Assembly: GCA_016929065.1 (NCBI GenBank)
Contig: JAFGJO010000043.1
Coordinates: 1 to 64,000 of the forward strand
Reading direction: 5' to 3'
DNA length: 64,000 nucleotides
DNA from: Spirochaetales bacterium
Lineage (GTDB): Bacteria > Spirochaetota > Spirochaetia > SZUA-6 > RPPD01
Under the pieces are notes generated by a model. It saw only the letters and a program-made list of their open reading frames with translations, was not told the origin of the DNA and did no database searches. Shown here one piece after another: positions 55,538 to 62,722 of this stretch. Positions within the stretch are counted from its first letter, which is position 1; the number at the start of each line of letters is the position of its first letter. A program made the position numbers and the translations under genes.

Positions 55538-55843
55538 ATGAAATACCAGAAAAAAATAACAATTTTGGGTACTGCCCTTTCCATCCAATCCGATGACGGA
55601 GAAGAACACCTCGAGGCCGTACTCCGTTACTTTACCGAGAAAGTAAAACATCTTCAGGATTCCCCGGCATCCGCAGAGCCGGTAAAAATTGCAATACTGG
55701 CAGGCTTGAATGCAGTCGATGAACTGCTGAAGCTGAAAAGAAAAGTACTCTCCAATACTCCCGAAGACATGATTATCAAACAGGAAATAGAAGAACGTAC
55801 CGGAAACATGATCCGGGAAATTGACAAGGCGATTTCAGAATAG
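55538..55843 (+). CDS. zapA: Cell division protein ZapA
   Basis: 101 residues from the ATG at 55538 (a TTG at 55532 is possible). Opens KYQKKITILGTALSIQSDDG and continues into EEHLEAVLRYFTEKV, the globular head and first helix of ZapA, with a C-terminal coiled coil. It bundles FtsZ filaments. Last gene of the infC operon. Confidence 0.88.
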   Translation: MKYQKKITILGTALSIQSDDGEEHLEAVLRYFTEKVKHLQDSPASAEPVKIAILAGLNAVDELLKLKRKVLSNTPEDMIIKQEIEERTGNMIREIDKAISE

Positions 55844-55850
55844 AAATACC

Positions 55851-56000
55851 TCAAAAAGATTCTCGCAAAGCTCGCGAAGATCGCAGAGAAGAGTTTGACC
55901 CCACCTTTATCATATTCCTGCTTTTTTGTAATTCAGATATTGATTCAAATTTCTTTATTCTTTTATCTTACGCTCCGCGCCTTTGTGTGAAATCTTCTTT
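55851..56000. repeat. Degenerate interspersed repeat, inverted pair (copy 2)
   Basis: The left part 55851-55892 (TTCTCGCAAAGCTCGCGAAG, then ATCGCAGAGAA) and right part 55961-56000 (CGCTCCGCGCCTTTGTGTGA then AATC) are imperfect inverted copies flanking about 68 nt of AT-rich DNA. The right part resembles the element at 52875-52920. Confidence 0.45.
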
Positions 56001-56987
56001 TTACAACTCTATTGGTTTCAATTTTCCGTAATCGCACCCGTCGACTTCCACAATAGCACCTGCGAGTCTGTTTCCAATCCCCGCACATTCCAGCGGTGAA
56101 CGGCCATGAAGCAGGCCATACAAAAATCCCGCGGCAAAAGAATCTCCTGCACCAGTAGTATCCACTACATCAGCAGGCATGCCGGGCGACAACATAATTT
56201 CACCGTCACAGGCCACATACGCGCCCTTTGCACCAACTTTCATGACAACAATATCCGCAGACGATGATGCTTGCGCGATAATGTGTTCATCAGAAGAATG
56301 CATCCCGAAAAGAAGCTCGAACTCGTCCCGGTTCCCAAAAAGGATGTTCACGTGTTCGGGAATCCATGCCAAAAAGTCTTTTCCATAGCGCTGCGCGGCA
56401 AACGGATCGGCAATATCAAAAGACACGAGGGTGCCTGACGAATGCGAGGTGACTGCTGCCCTCTGGATGAGCTCGCATTGATTTTTTGTATCCCACATAT
56501 ATCCGGTTGAATGAAAAATTGAGGTGTCCGCGATCAGGGAAAAATCGAAATCTTTCTGACTCATCAATTGGCAGGCGCCCAAAAAAGTAAACATGGTCCG
56601 CTGCGAATCCGGGGTCACCGCTACAAGCGACACACCGGTTTCGGAATCTTTAAAGCTCACTTTGCTGACAACACCTGCCTCGATGAGCCGCTCTTCATAA
56701 TGCTTTCCCACCCCATCATTACCGACTGCGCCGAAATACACTGCCGGGGAGACTTCACGGCTCCCGGACAGCCATGCAATCCCTCTGGCGGTATTCGCGC
56801 CGCTGCCGCCGGGAAGTACATAATAGTTCCCAAGCTGATTTTGAATTTCATCGAAGCGAGAATGGTCGACCAGATTCATTGTTCCCGCTGTTGCCTGGAT
56901 TGTATCAAGAAACTGATCGCCGACATGGCAGATATGGTCAAGAAGCGGATTGCATAATACAATAGCCGAGTAAAGCCTTTTTTCCAT
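56001..56987 (-). CDS. PfkB-family kinase, adenosine/ribokinase type
   Basis: 328 residues. The PfkB signatures are PGGSGANTARGIAWLSG near residue 58 and the anion-hole/catalytic DTTGAGDSFAAGFLYGLL near 273. The family phosphorylates sugars or nucleosides with ATP; the layout is closest to adenosine kinases, but the substrate is not proven. Shine-Dalgarno GGGAGAAATCTA. Monocistronic, divergent from the PilZ gene. Confidence 0.9.
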   Translation of the reverse strand: MEKRLYSAIVLCNPLLDHICHVGDQFLDTIQATAGTMNLVDHSRFDEIQNQLGNYYVLPGGSGANTARGIAWLSGSREVSPAVYFGAVGNDGVGKHYEERLIEAGVVSKVSFKDSETGVSLVAVTPDSQRTMFTFLGACQLMSQKDFDFSLIADTSIFHSTGYMWDTKNQCELIQRAAVTSHSSGTLVSFDIADPFAAQRYGKDFLAWIPEHVNILFGNRDEFELLFGMHSSDEHIIAQASSSADIVVMKVGAKGAYVACDGEIMLSPGMPADVVDTTGAGDSFAAGFLYGLLHGRSPLECAGIGNRLAGAIVEVDGCDYGKLKPIEL

Positions 56988-57056
56988 TAGATTTCTCCCC
57001 CTTAATTCACGTTTTTCACATCTGGAGTGATTTTATTGTTTTACCCAGGTTTTTAT

Positions 57057-57085
57057 TTGACAATACAAATCTATCTTCTTATACT
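57057..57085 (+). promoter_or_regulatory. Consensus-like promoter of the PilZ-TPR pair
   Basis: -35 TTGACA (57057-57062), 17-nt spacer, -10 TATACT (57080-57085). The ATG at 57103 leaves a leader of about 11 nt and no Shine-Dalgarno. Confidence 0.75.
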
Positions 57086-57102
57086 TAAGCGTAACTTATA
57101 TT

Positions 57103-57993
57103 ATGTCAATAACCACGAGTCAGCAGATACAAAGATTTTACTCGCAATACAAGGACACCGAGGTCACCTTTACAAAGGAAATTATCAGGGCAATCAGGCT
57201 CATTCCCTCTCAGGTGTATTTTAAAAGCCTCGGACACCATTGGCCGTGCATCATTTATTCCACCTCGATGACGCAGACACGCATCATTGCCACATTAAAC
57301 GAGTCATTTTACGAACAGGCAAAAAAGTCGGGCAATATCATTCAGATTCGGTACGCATTTCAGCATGAATCCAAATCAAACCCGTTCACCTACTTCATCG
57401 CTGCCAAGGTCACCGGTTTTTCTCCCTACGGCAAAACCGACAAGGATATCAATTTCATTTCTGCATCCTATACGCAGCGGCCGCCTGACAGCTTCATTGA
57501 TGTTATAGGAACCATACTTGACGCGAATGTTTCCTCTGCGCAGCGAAAAGAAGAGCGGGTGGTTGTTACACCTGATGTTGCCGAGATGATCGGTCTCAAG
57601 GCAAAGGAAACCATGGTATTTATAGACCAGGTTCCCAGAAAATGCCTGATCCGGGATATTTCTTTCGGCGGCGCGAAAATTATTCTTATGGGGATCGGCA
57701 AATTTCTGGTCAACAAACCAGCGGCTATCCGTTTGTTTTTTGATGAAGCAGTCAGTTTTACAGAAATAAACGGAAGCATTACCCGCTGCGAAGAAGTATC
57801 GGGCCGAAAAGACATCACCGCGCTCGCCATCAAATTTGATGACAAAGTGCCCATGCAGTATAAACTCAAGTTAAACGAATTCTTCAAACGCCAGAAAGTC
57901 AGAAAACTCGTCATCAGGGAAGCACCCGCTGATGACCATAAAAATAATCCCGGGCCAGCCCCAAAAAATACCCCGGATCCGACAGGAATGTAA
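57103..57993 (+). CDS. PilZ-domain protein (probable c-di-GMP receptor)
   Basis: 296 residues. The N-terminal half (about 1-140) is a beta-rich PilZN-like region. The PilZ domain begins at about 143 with RKEER (RxxxR), followed by CLIRDISFGGAKI (D/NxSxxG) at about 185, both c-di-GMP contact motifs. Spirochaetal PilZ proteins of this layout affect motility. A Pro/Asn-rich tail ends the protein. Followed 4 nt later by a TPR gene. Very short leader, see the promoter. Confidence 0.85.
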   Translation: MSITTSQQIQRFYSQYKDTEVTFTKEIIRAIRLIPSQVYFKSLGHHWPCIIYSTSMTQTRIIATLNESFYEQAKKSGNIIQIRYAFQHESKSNPFTYFIAAKVTGFSPYGKTDKDINFISASYTQRPPDSFIDVIGTILDANVSSAQRKEERVVVTPDVAEMIGLKAKETMVFIDQVPRKCLIRDISFGGAKIILMGIGKFLVNKPAAIRLFFDEAVSFTEINGSITRCEEVSGRKDITALAIKFDDKVPMQYKLKLNEFFKRQKVRKLVIREAPADDHKNNPGPAPKNTPDPTGM

Positions 57994-57997
57994 GACC

Positions 57998-59092
57998 ATG
58001 AACCAGCAATTGAATCCTCTTGATTCTATCGTGTATATTACCATACCCGCAAAGATAATTCCTTCTCTTTCACCGGAGATCGACCCGGACATCCAGCTCC
58101 CCGTCGAGCGGACGCGGCGCGACCGGGAGATATTGCCACATGAAATAACCGTGGAGGCGTTGATCGCGGGAATGCTCCGGGTGCTTATTTATGATACCGC
58201 GAATGAGGATGCAGATTATTACCGTAAACTCGTCATCAACCTCCGCCCCGATATCAAAGAGGAGTTTACCGAGGCCGGCATCGCCAAAGCCCGGCTTGAG
58301 GATTTTCCGGTTGCCATAGAAGTTTTTCAGGGACTCTGCGCCCTGTTTCCTGACTGTGGGGTTACGCATCTAAACAGTGCACTGGTACATGAGGCTGCCG
58401 CGAGGTATTACCAGCATGATGAAAAACTCCATGATCATTACCTTGAAAAGACATTTCACTATTACCATTCTGCACTCGAGCTGGATGACTGTGTTCCGGA
58501 TACCTACCTGAACTTCGGGTATTTTCTCCTGGAACAGCAGAATTACGAAAAGGGAATTGAACTTCTGAATATTTTTGTTTCCATGAGCAGCGATGAAGAA
58601 AAAAAAGCCAAAGTACAGGAACATCTGGATTCACTTTCATCGTATATCGCCATGGACACCCTGTTCAAGGAAGCATATGACAATATCTCCATGGGAAAAG
58701 AAGCTGAAGGGATAGAGAAGATAGAAAAGGTTCTTGAAAAAAACAGGGATTTCTGGAACGGCTGGTTTCTGCTTGGATGGGGATTCCGCCGGACAGGGAA
58801 ATACCGGGAAGCCAAGGAAGCGTTTTTAAAGGCCGCCTCGCTGCAGGATCCCCTGCCCGACCTGTTAAACGAACTGGCGATATCCCACATGGAATTGAAT
58901 GAATATTCTGACAGCCTCCGCTGTCTCGAACAGGCACTTACCCAGGAGCCGGAAAACACAAAAGTCATGTCCAATATGGGAATTGTCTATCTGCGTATGG
59001 GCCAGCGGGAAAAGGCAGAGGCTGTATTTAAAAGTATCCTCGAGTATGATCCTGATGATCCAATTGCAAAAAAGTATCTTGAGGATATGTAA
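57998..59092 (+). CDS. TPR protein, partner gene of the PilZ protein
   Basis: 364 residues from the ATG at 57998, after AGGAATGTAAG. Five or more TPR units fill about 110-360 (YEKGIELLNIFVSMSSDEEK, WFLLGWGFRRTGKYREAKEA, ALTQEPENTKVMSNMGIVYL). No signal peptide, so a cytoplasmic adaptor. Co-transcribed with the PilZ gene, possibly a c-di-GMP-dependent assembly partner (inference). Confidence 0.8.
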   Translation: MNQQLNPLDSIVYITIPAKIIPSLSPEIDPDIQLPVERTRRDREILPHEITVEALIAGMLRVLIYDTANEDADYYRKLVINLRPDIKEEFTEAGIAKARLEDFPVAIEVFQGLCALFPDCGVTHLNSALVHEAAARYYQHDEKLHDHYLEKTFHYYHSALELDDCVPDTYLNFGYFLLEQQNYEKGIELLNIFVSMSSDEEKKAKVQEHLDSLSSYIAMDTLFKEAYDNISMGKEAEGIEKIEKVLEKNRDFWNGWFLLGWGFRRTGKYREAKEAFLKAASLQDPLPDLLNELAISHMELNEYSDSLRCLEQALTQEPENTKVMSNMGIVYLRMGQREKAEAVFKSILEYDPDDPIAKKYLEDM

Positions 59093-59454
59093 AACCACAG
59101 ATTAGACTGATTCACACAGAAGAGGAGACGAGTTAACCGCCGGCCTGTCCCGCATGCAACACGCACTGTGGGGTGCGGGAAGATGTCGAAATCGTGGGAG
59201 CATGTGGCTACGCCATTTTTTAGCACAGACAGAGCAGATTTCTTCCCGGGGATAATACTGTTAATATGAGAATACACAACGTTGATTTCCAACACTTTCA
59301 CGGTATAATCAACCGCGGCCAATACCATATTTAAAAAATGTCGCAAGCTATGTTACCACCGGCAGGCGGTTTTGTTCAACGTCCTGCGTGTTTATGACGG
59401 AACCGCAACCGCATGCTGCGAATGGAAATTAACACGTTGGACGATCGTGCCACC
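59093..59454. other. Intergenic region with palindromes and an attC-like site
   Basis: No supported gene. 59093-59130 holds an AACCACAGATTAGACTGATT-type degenerate intergenic motif; TTAACCGCCG (59133-59142) recurs inverted at 60281-60290; a CCCGCA/TGCGGG hairpin follows. 59374-59443 has paired arms CGTCC-CGTGTT (59380-59392) and AACACG-GGACG (59431-59443) bounded by GTTCAAC and GTTGGAC. Confidence 0.5.
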
Positions 59455-59742
59455 TTATGCTGATTTACTTAATGGATCTTTAACATCCTGGCTTTCTAAA
59501 TAAATAGTTTCTGGTGCTATATCAATGCATTGATAAGGATCATACGTGCCGCTGATGTCCCAAGCAAGCGTGGAATTCATAACGGTGCATTTTTTTATGA
59601 AATCTGAGATATTGGAAATTTGTTCAAATACGCCCTTTCCAATAAGCGGTTTAAAATCATAAAGTTTAATGGTTCCATCATCAAAATAACAATATACAGT
59701 GAAATCATTTTGAGGAAAAACCTGAACAATGGAGTGAAGCAT
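59455..59742 (-). CDS. DUF2442-family protein (putative antitoxin-side partner)
   Basis: 95 residues: MLHSIVQVFPQNDFTVYCYF then DDGTIKLYDFKPLIGKGVFE and STLAWDISGTYDPYQCIDI, the DUF2442 pattern. The family is usually paired with DUF4160 and is listed among predicted toxin-antitoxin modules, but which partner is toxic is unproven. AGGAGGT precedes the ATG and overlaps the DUF4160 stop. Confidence 0.8.
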   Translation of the reverse strand: MLHSIVQVFPQNDFTVYCYFDDGTIKLYDFKPLIGKGVFEQISNISDFIKKCTVMNSTLAWDISGTYDPYQCIDIAPETIYLESQDVKDPLSKSA

Positions 59743-59751
59743 TTTTACCTC

Positions 59752-60012
59752 CTATTTTAATGGATCAATTTTAATCAGTTCTTTATGTTGTTGAGAAGCT
59801 TTCCAGTTTTTGGAAAGTTCACCTTCATGTAATTCACACCAAGCAAGAACAAGTTTTAATTGCCGAGATGGAAGTTGGCCCTTGATGACCACGGCATCTT
59901 CAATCGAGATGATAGCCCTGAAATCACCATACTCAGCGTGGAAATGAGGTGGAAAGTGCTCATCCCAGTACATATAGATTTTTATACCGAAAAATTCTGC
60001 AATCAATGGCAT
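59752..60012 (-). CDS. DUF4160-family protein
   Basis: 86 residues: MPLIAEFFGIKIYMYWDEHF followed by PPHFHAEYGDFRAIISIED, the DUF4160 signature with the PPHFHAEY histidines, and a final ELSKNWKASQQ helix. First gene of the pair. Its promoter is at 60020-60048 and no Shine-Dalgarno is seen, so it may be leaderless. Confidence 0.85.
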   Translation of the reverse strand: MPLIAEFFGIKIYMYWDEHFPPHFHAEYGDFRAIISIEDAVVIKGQLPSRQLKLVLAWCELHEGELSKNWKASQQHKELIKIDPLK

Positions 60013-60019
60013 ATATAAA

Positions 60020-60048
60020 AGAATACCACTAGTGAAAAATTATTTCAA
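60020..60048 (-). promoter_or_regulatory. Promoter of the DUF4160-DUF2442 pair, abutting the right inverted repeat
   Basis: On the minus strand: -35 TTGAAA (60043-60048), 17-nt spacer, -10 TATTCT (60020-60025). The first two bases of the -35 are the end of the inverted repeat. Confidence 0.45.
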
Positions 60049-60093
60049 GGTGGCATGTCGTCCAGCGGGCGTTGCATGCAAGAGATTAAACAG

Positions 60094-60133
60094 GTTTCCA
60101 TCCACGCGCCCGCATGGGGCGCGGATGGAAACC
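60094..60133. repeat. Solitary type I-C-like CRISPR repeat in a 41-nt palindrome
   Basis: The 32 nt from 60094 begin GTTTCCATCCACGCGCCCGC and continue ATGGGGCGCG, as in type I-C CRISPR repeats. Only one copy is present. The sequence runs on into GATGGAAACC, so the whole 60093-60133 is a palindrome (GGTTTCCATC/GATGGAAACC and CGCGCCC/GGGCGCG). Translating it gives the well-known artefact peptide VSIHAPAWGAD. No cas gene is in the window. Confidence 0.7.
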
Positions 60134-60240
60134 GGCTTCGTTCAATAGAACAAAGGACACTTCAAAAGCCGCCCTTAATACCGAGATCTATCCTGAACTT
60201 GACAAGTATGGAATACACTTTCTATAAAAAACAACAATTC

Positions 60241-60275
60241 GCCCGACCATTAAATCGTAAATTTAGTGGTCGGGC
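60241..60275. repeat. 35-nt palindrome near the right edge of the accessory patch
   Basis: The arms GCCCGACCATTAAAT (60241-60255) and ATTTAGTGGTCGGGC (60261-60275) pair at 14 of 15 positions around a 5-nt loop. Followed by GGGTTCGGCGGTTAA, whose last 10 nt mirror 59133-59142. No T-run, so not a standard terminator. Confidence 0.6.
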
Positions 60276-60372
60276 GGGTTCGGCGGTTAATCCCTCTTTT
60301 TTCCTTCATTAAAAGTTTTTTCAGGTATGTATTTTTTTAAAAAAAAGCTTGAAATAAATTTAAAAAAAAGAT

Positions 60373-60400
60373 TAAACTTTAAAGAAGCAGATACCGAAGA
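60373..60400 (+). promoter_or_regulatory. Weak flagellar sigma-28-like promoter candidate for flaB
   Basis: TAAA (60373-60376), 16-nt spacer, ACCGAAGA (60393-60400). This resembles TAAA-N15-GCCGATAA with one extra spacer base and 3 mismatches in the -10. It would give a leader of about 200 nt. Confidence 0.3.
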
Positions 60401-60541
60401 TTTGATTAAGGGCAGGTTTTTTTTACCGGTGTGTAAAGGGCTTTCCCCGGCCTTATCTTTAAAATCGGTATATGATTTTAGAAGTTAAGGGTTTTTTAAA
60501 AAAAGTTTTCGTGGATGATCCATAAATGGATTTACCACACA

Positions 60542-60610
60542 CTGCGTTGGTGAACGCAGAATATTCAAACGGGCACGGATGCCCGTGTAAACAGTTTCAA
60601 GGAGGAAACT
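60542..60610 (+). promoter_or_regulatory. Three-hairpin flaB leader with Shine-Dalgarno in a loop (CsrA-type)
   Basis: Hairpin 1: CTGCGTT/AACGCAG, loop GGTG (60542-60559). Hairpin 2: ACGGGCA/TGCCCGT, loop CGGA (60569-60586). Hairpin 3: AGTTTC/GAAACT, loop AAGGAG (60593-60610), so the Shine-Dalgarno is in the loop and the ATG at 60611 follows directly. GGA in a hairpin loop is the CsrA/RsmE recognition form. Confidence 0.6.
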
Positions 60611-61471
60611 ATGATAATCAATCACAACATGAGTGCAATCTTTGCACAAAACAGAATGAAGCAGAACGTTCAGATGACTGACAAGGCACAGGAAAAACTG
60701 TCGTCAGGAATGAGAATTGTTCGCGCCGGCGATGATGCGTCAGGGCTTGCCGTTTCTGAAAAACTCCGATCACAAATCAGGGGTCTTAATCAGGCTGAAA
60801 TGAATGCTGAAAACGGCGTTTCTTTCATCCAGGTTGCTGAAGGATATCTTCAGGAAACACAAGACGTGCTGCAGAGAATCCGCGAACTTTCAGTTCAGGC
60901 TTCCAACGGTATTTATTCTGACGAAGACCGCATGCAGATCCAGGTTGAAATTTCCCAGCTGATCGACGAAGTTGACCGTGTTGCTTCTCATGCCCAGTTT
61001 AACGGAATGAACATGCTTACCGGCCGTTTTGCAAAACTCACCGGCGAAAATGTTATTACTGCTTCCATGTGGTTCCACATTGGCGCAAATATGGATCAGC
61101 GCGAGCAGGTCTTTATCGGCACAATGACCGCATATGCACTCAATGTGAAAGAAATCGGCAGTGACGAAATTCTGTCACTCAGAACTCCTGATGGTGCAAA
61201 CCGTTCAATCGGTATCGTTGACACAGCGCTTACAAAAGTCAGCAAACAGCGCGCAGATCTCGGTGCATATCAGAACAGACTTGAACATGCAGCACGCGGA
61301 CTTTCAGTTGGTGCAGAAAACATGCAGGCTTCTGAATCCAGGATTCGTGATGCAAACATGGCAAAGGAAATGGTTGAATTCACCAAAGATTCTATTCTTG
61401 TTCAATCAGCTACTGCCATGCTGGCACAGGCAAACTCACGTACACAGGTGGTATTACAGCTTCTCGGTTAA
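60611..61471 (+). CDS. flaB: Core flagellin FlaB, first copy
   Basis: 286 residues. N- and C-terminal flagellin domains are joined by a short middle, as in spirochaetal core filaments. Landmarks: [56 protein letters not shown] and the C-terminal [15 protein letters not shown] with [16 protein letters not shown]. No signal peptide; exported by the flagellar type III system. The leader is described at 60542-60610. About 75% similar by eye to the next gene. Confidence 0.95.
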   Translation: MIINHNMSAIFAQNRMKQNVQMTDKAQEKLSSGMRIVRAGDDASGLAVSEKLRSQIRGLNQAEMNAENGVSFIQVAEGYLQETQDVLQRIRELSVQASNGIYSDEDRMQIQVEISQLIDEVDRVASHAQFNGMNMLTGRFAKLTGENVITASMWFHIGANMDQREQVFIGTMTAYALNVKEIGSDEILSLRTPDGANRSIGIVDTALTKVSKQRADLGAYQNRLEHAARGLSVGAENMQASESRIRDANMAKEMVEFTKDSILVQSATAMLAQANSRTQVVLQLLG

Positions 61472-61550
61472 TTCCGCGGCATAGTACTCACGGGTACCTG
61501 AGCGAAACCGTTCAGATCTTTGAAAAACAAACCCTTCTTGGTTGGTGCTT

Positions 61551-61598
61551 AAGGCAATAGAGGTCCCCTGCCCCTCGGCGGGGGTACCTTTTTGCCTT
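61551..61598 (+). terminator. Terminator-like hairpin between the two flaB genes
   Basis: The stem AGGT-CCC/GGG-ACCT (61561-61589) has an extended outer stem AAGGCA/TGCCTT (61551-61556/61593-61598) and a T-run 61589-61593. Downstream flaB then lacks a strong own promoter, so partial readthrough is likely. Confidence 0.65.
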
Positions 61599-61693
61599 CT
61601 CACAAAGTAACGGGAACGGATGCAGAAAGGAAGCGCGAAATTACTTTCTGTTACACTTTGTATAGGCACAACAATTCAGGCAATGGATGCCGG

Positions 61694-61711
61694 AGACTGA
61701 GTACTCAGTCT
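61694..61711 (+). repeat. Perfect 18-nt palindrome before the second flaB Shine-Dalgarno
   Basis: AGACTGAGTACTCAGTCT is self-complementary and ends 9 nt before AAGGAGG. It could be an operator for a dimeric regulator or an RNA hairpin shielding the ribosome site. Confidence 0.6.
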
Positions 61712-61716
61712 TATTT

Positions 61717-61724
61717 TACAAGGA
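61717..61724 (+). promoter_or_regulatory. CsrA-consensus Shine-Dalgarno of the second flaB
   Basis: TACAAGGA matches the core of the CsrA consensus RUACARGGAUGU and includes the Shine-Dalgarno; ATG at 61732. Confidence 0.45.
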
Positions 61725-61731
61725 GGGTTTT

Positions 61732-62595
61732 ATGATTATAAACCACAATATCAGTGCAATGTATGCGAATCGGCTTTTGAAATTCAAAGGCAAGGATTTA
61801 ACTGGTGATATTGAAAAGCTGTCTTCGGGTATGCGGATCAATAAAGCCGGCGATGATGCTTCAGGTCTTGCCGTTTCTGAAAAACTTCGTTCACAAATTC
61901 GCGGTCTTGTCCAAGCGGGCAAAAACATCGAAAATGCTGTATCGTTTATCCAGACTTCCGAAGGCTACCTTCAGGAAACACAGGATATTCTTCACAGAAT
62001 GCGTGAATTGGCAGTTCAATCAGCAAATGGTATTTACTCAGCTGAAGACCGTATGCAGATCCAGGTTGAAGTTTCCCAGCTGGTTGATGAAGTAAACAGA
62101 ATTGCTTCACATGCTGAATTTAACGGCATGAAACTGCTTATGGGACAATTCGCCCGTGAAACTGGTGAAAACACCGTGAACAATTCAATGTGGTTCCAGG
62201 TTGGCGCAAATGTTGACCAGCGTGAACGTGCTTATATCGGCACAATGACCGCTGAAGCACTTGGCCTGGCCGGCGCACAGGGTTCAGATGAAATGGTTTC
62301 CATTGAAACACCCAATGCTGCGAACCAGACTATTTCTGCTGTAGATACTGCTTTAACAGTTGTATCAAAACAGCGTGCTGATCTTGGCGCATACCAGAAC
62401 CGTTTTGAAATGGCGGCAAAAGGTGTTGCTGTAGCTGCAGAAAATATGCAGGCTTCAGAGTCACTGATTCGTGACACAGACATGGCCGATCAAATGGTAA
62501 GTTTTGTAAAGAACCAGATTCTTATTCAATCAGGTTCAGCAATGCTTGCTCAGGCCAATATGAAAAACCAGGCTGTTTTACAGCTTCTTGGTTAA
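61732..62595 (+). CDS. flaB: Core flagellin FlaB, second copy
   Basis: 287 residues from the ATG at 61732 (AAGGAGGG upstream); a longer in-frame start is not flagellin-like. Same architecture as the first copy: [60 protein letters not shown] and final [15 protein letters not shown]. Core filament protein. The tandem flaB-flaB-flaG-fliD order resembles treponeme flagellin loci. Confidence 0.95.
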   Translation: MIINHNISAMYANRLLKFKGKDLTGDIEKLSSGMRINKAGDDASGLAVSEKLRSQIRGLVQAGKNIENAVSFIQTSEGYLQETQDILHRMRELAVQSANGIYSAEDRMQIQVEVSQLVDEVNRIASHAEFNGMKLLMGQFARETGENTVNNSMWFQVGANVDQRERAYIGTMTAEALGLAGAQGSDEMVSIETPNAANQTISAVDTALTVVSKQRADLGAYQNRFEMAAKGVAVAAENMQASESLIRDTDMADQMVSFVKNQILIQSGSAMLAQANMKNQAVLQLLG

Positions 62596-62630
62596 TTTTA
62601 GCGTTTTTAATCGTTCCCAAAGAATTGTCA

Positions 62631-62659
62631 TTAAGAGGTCTCTGGACGTCACCTCTTAA
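62631..62659 (+). repeat. Hairpin after the second flaB
   Basis: The perfect 9-bp stem TTAAGAGGT/ACCTCTTAA with an 11-nt loop lies upstream of the terminator at 62669. May be a 3' stabiliser of the flaB mRNA. Confidence 0.55.
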
Positions 62660-62668
62660 AACAAGGTT

Positions 62669-62706
62669 GATGGGGAGGGGTTCGCGCCTCCTCCTTCATC
62701 TTTTTT
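62669..62706 (+). terminator. Intrinsic terminator before flaG
   Basis: The stem GATGGGGAGG with CCTCCTCC-CATC is followed by TTTTTT at 62701-62706. The flaG Shine-Dalgarno begins immediately after, so flaG expression depends on readthrough. Confidence 0.65.
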
Positions 62707-62722
62707 ACAAGGAGGTAGTCAT

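Larger units (their letters stand above)
59439..60063. mobile_element. Putative cassette: DUF4160/DUF2442 pair between inverted repeats
   Basis: The left repeat GGACGATCGTGCCACCTT (59439-59456, plus strand) recurs inverted at the right as GGACGACATGCCACCTT (60047-60063, minus strand): 17 vs 18 nt with one indel and one substitution. The repeats enclose exactly the two-gene pair; the left one overlaps the DUF2442 stop and the right one abuts the pair's promoter. No transposase is present. Confidence 0.5.

Noticed and set aside
55844-56000. 6S RNA next to zapA
   Set aside because: The region shows no closed 6S-like bulged helix; it is better explained by the degenerate inverted repeat.
60094-60133. 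A CRISPR array
   Set aside because: Only one repeat is present, with no second copy at a spacer distance and no cas genes in the window; kept as a solitary repeat.
60055-60312. 85-residue ORF containing VSIHAPAWGAD
   Set aside because: That peptide is the translation of a type I-C CRISPR repeat, a known annotation artefact; the DNA is explained by the palindromic repeat.
61472-61731. Small ORF between the two flaB genes
   Set aside because: Only short frames without Shine-Dalgarno; the stretch is explained by the terminator, palindrome and leader.
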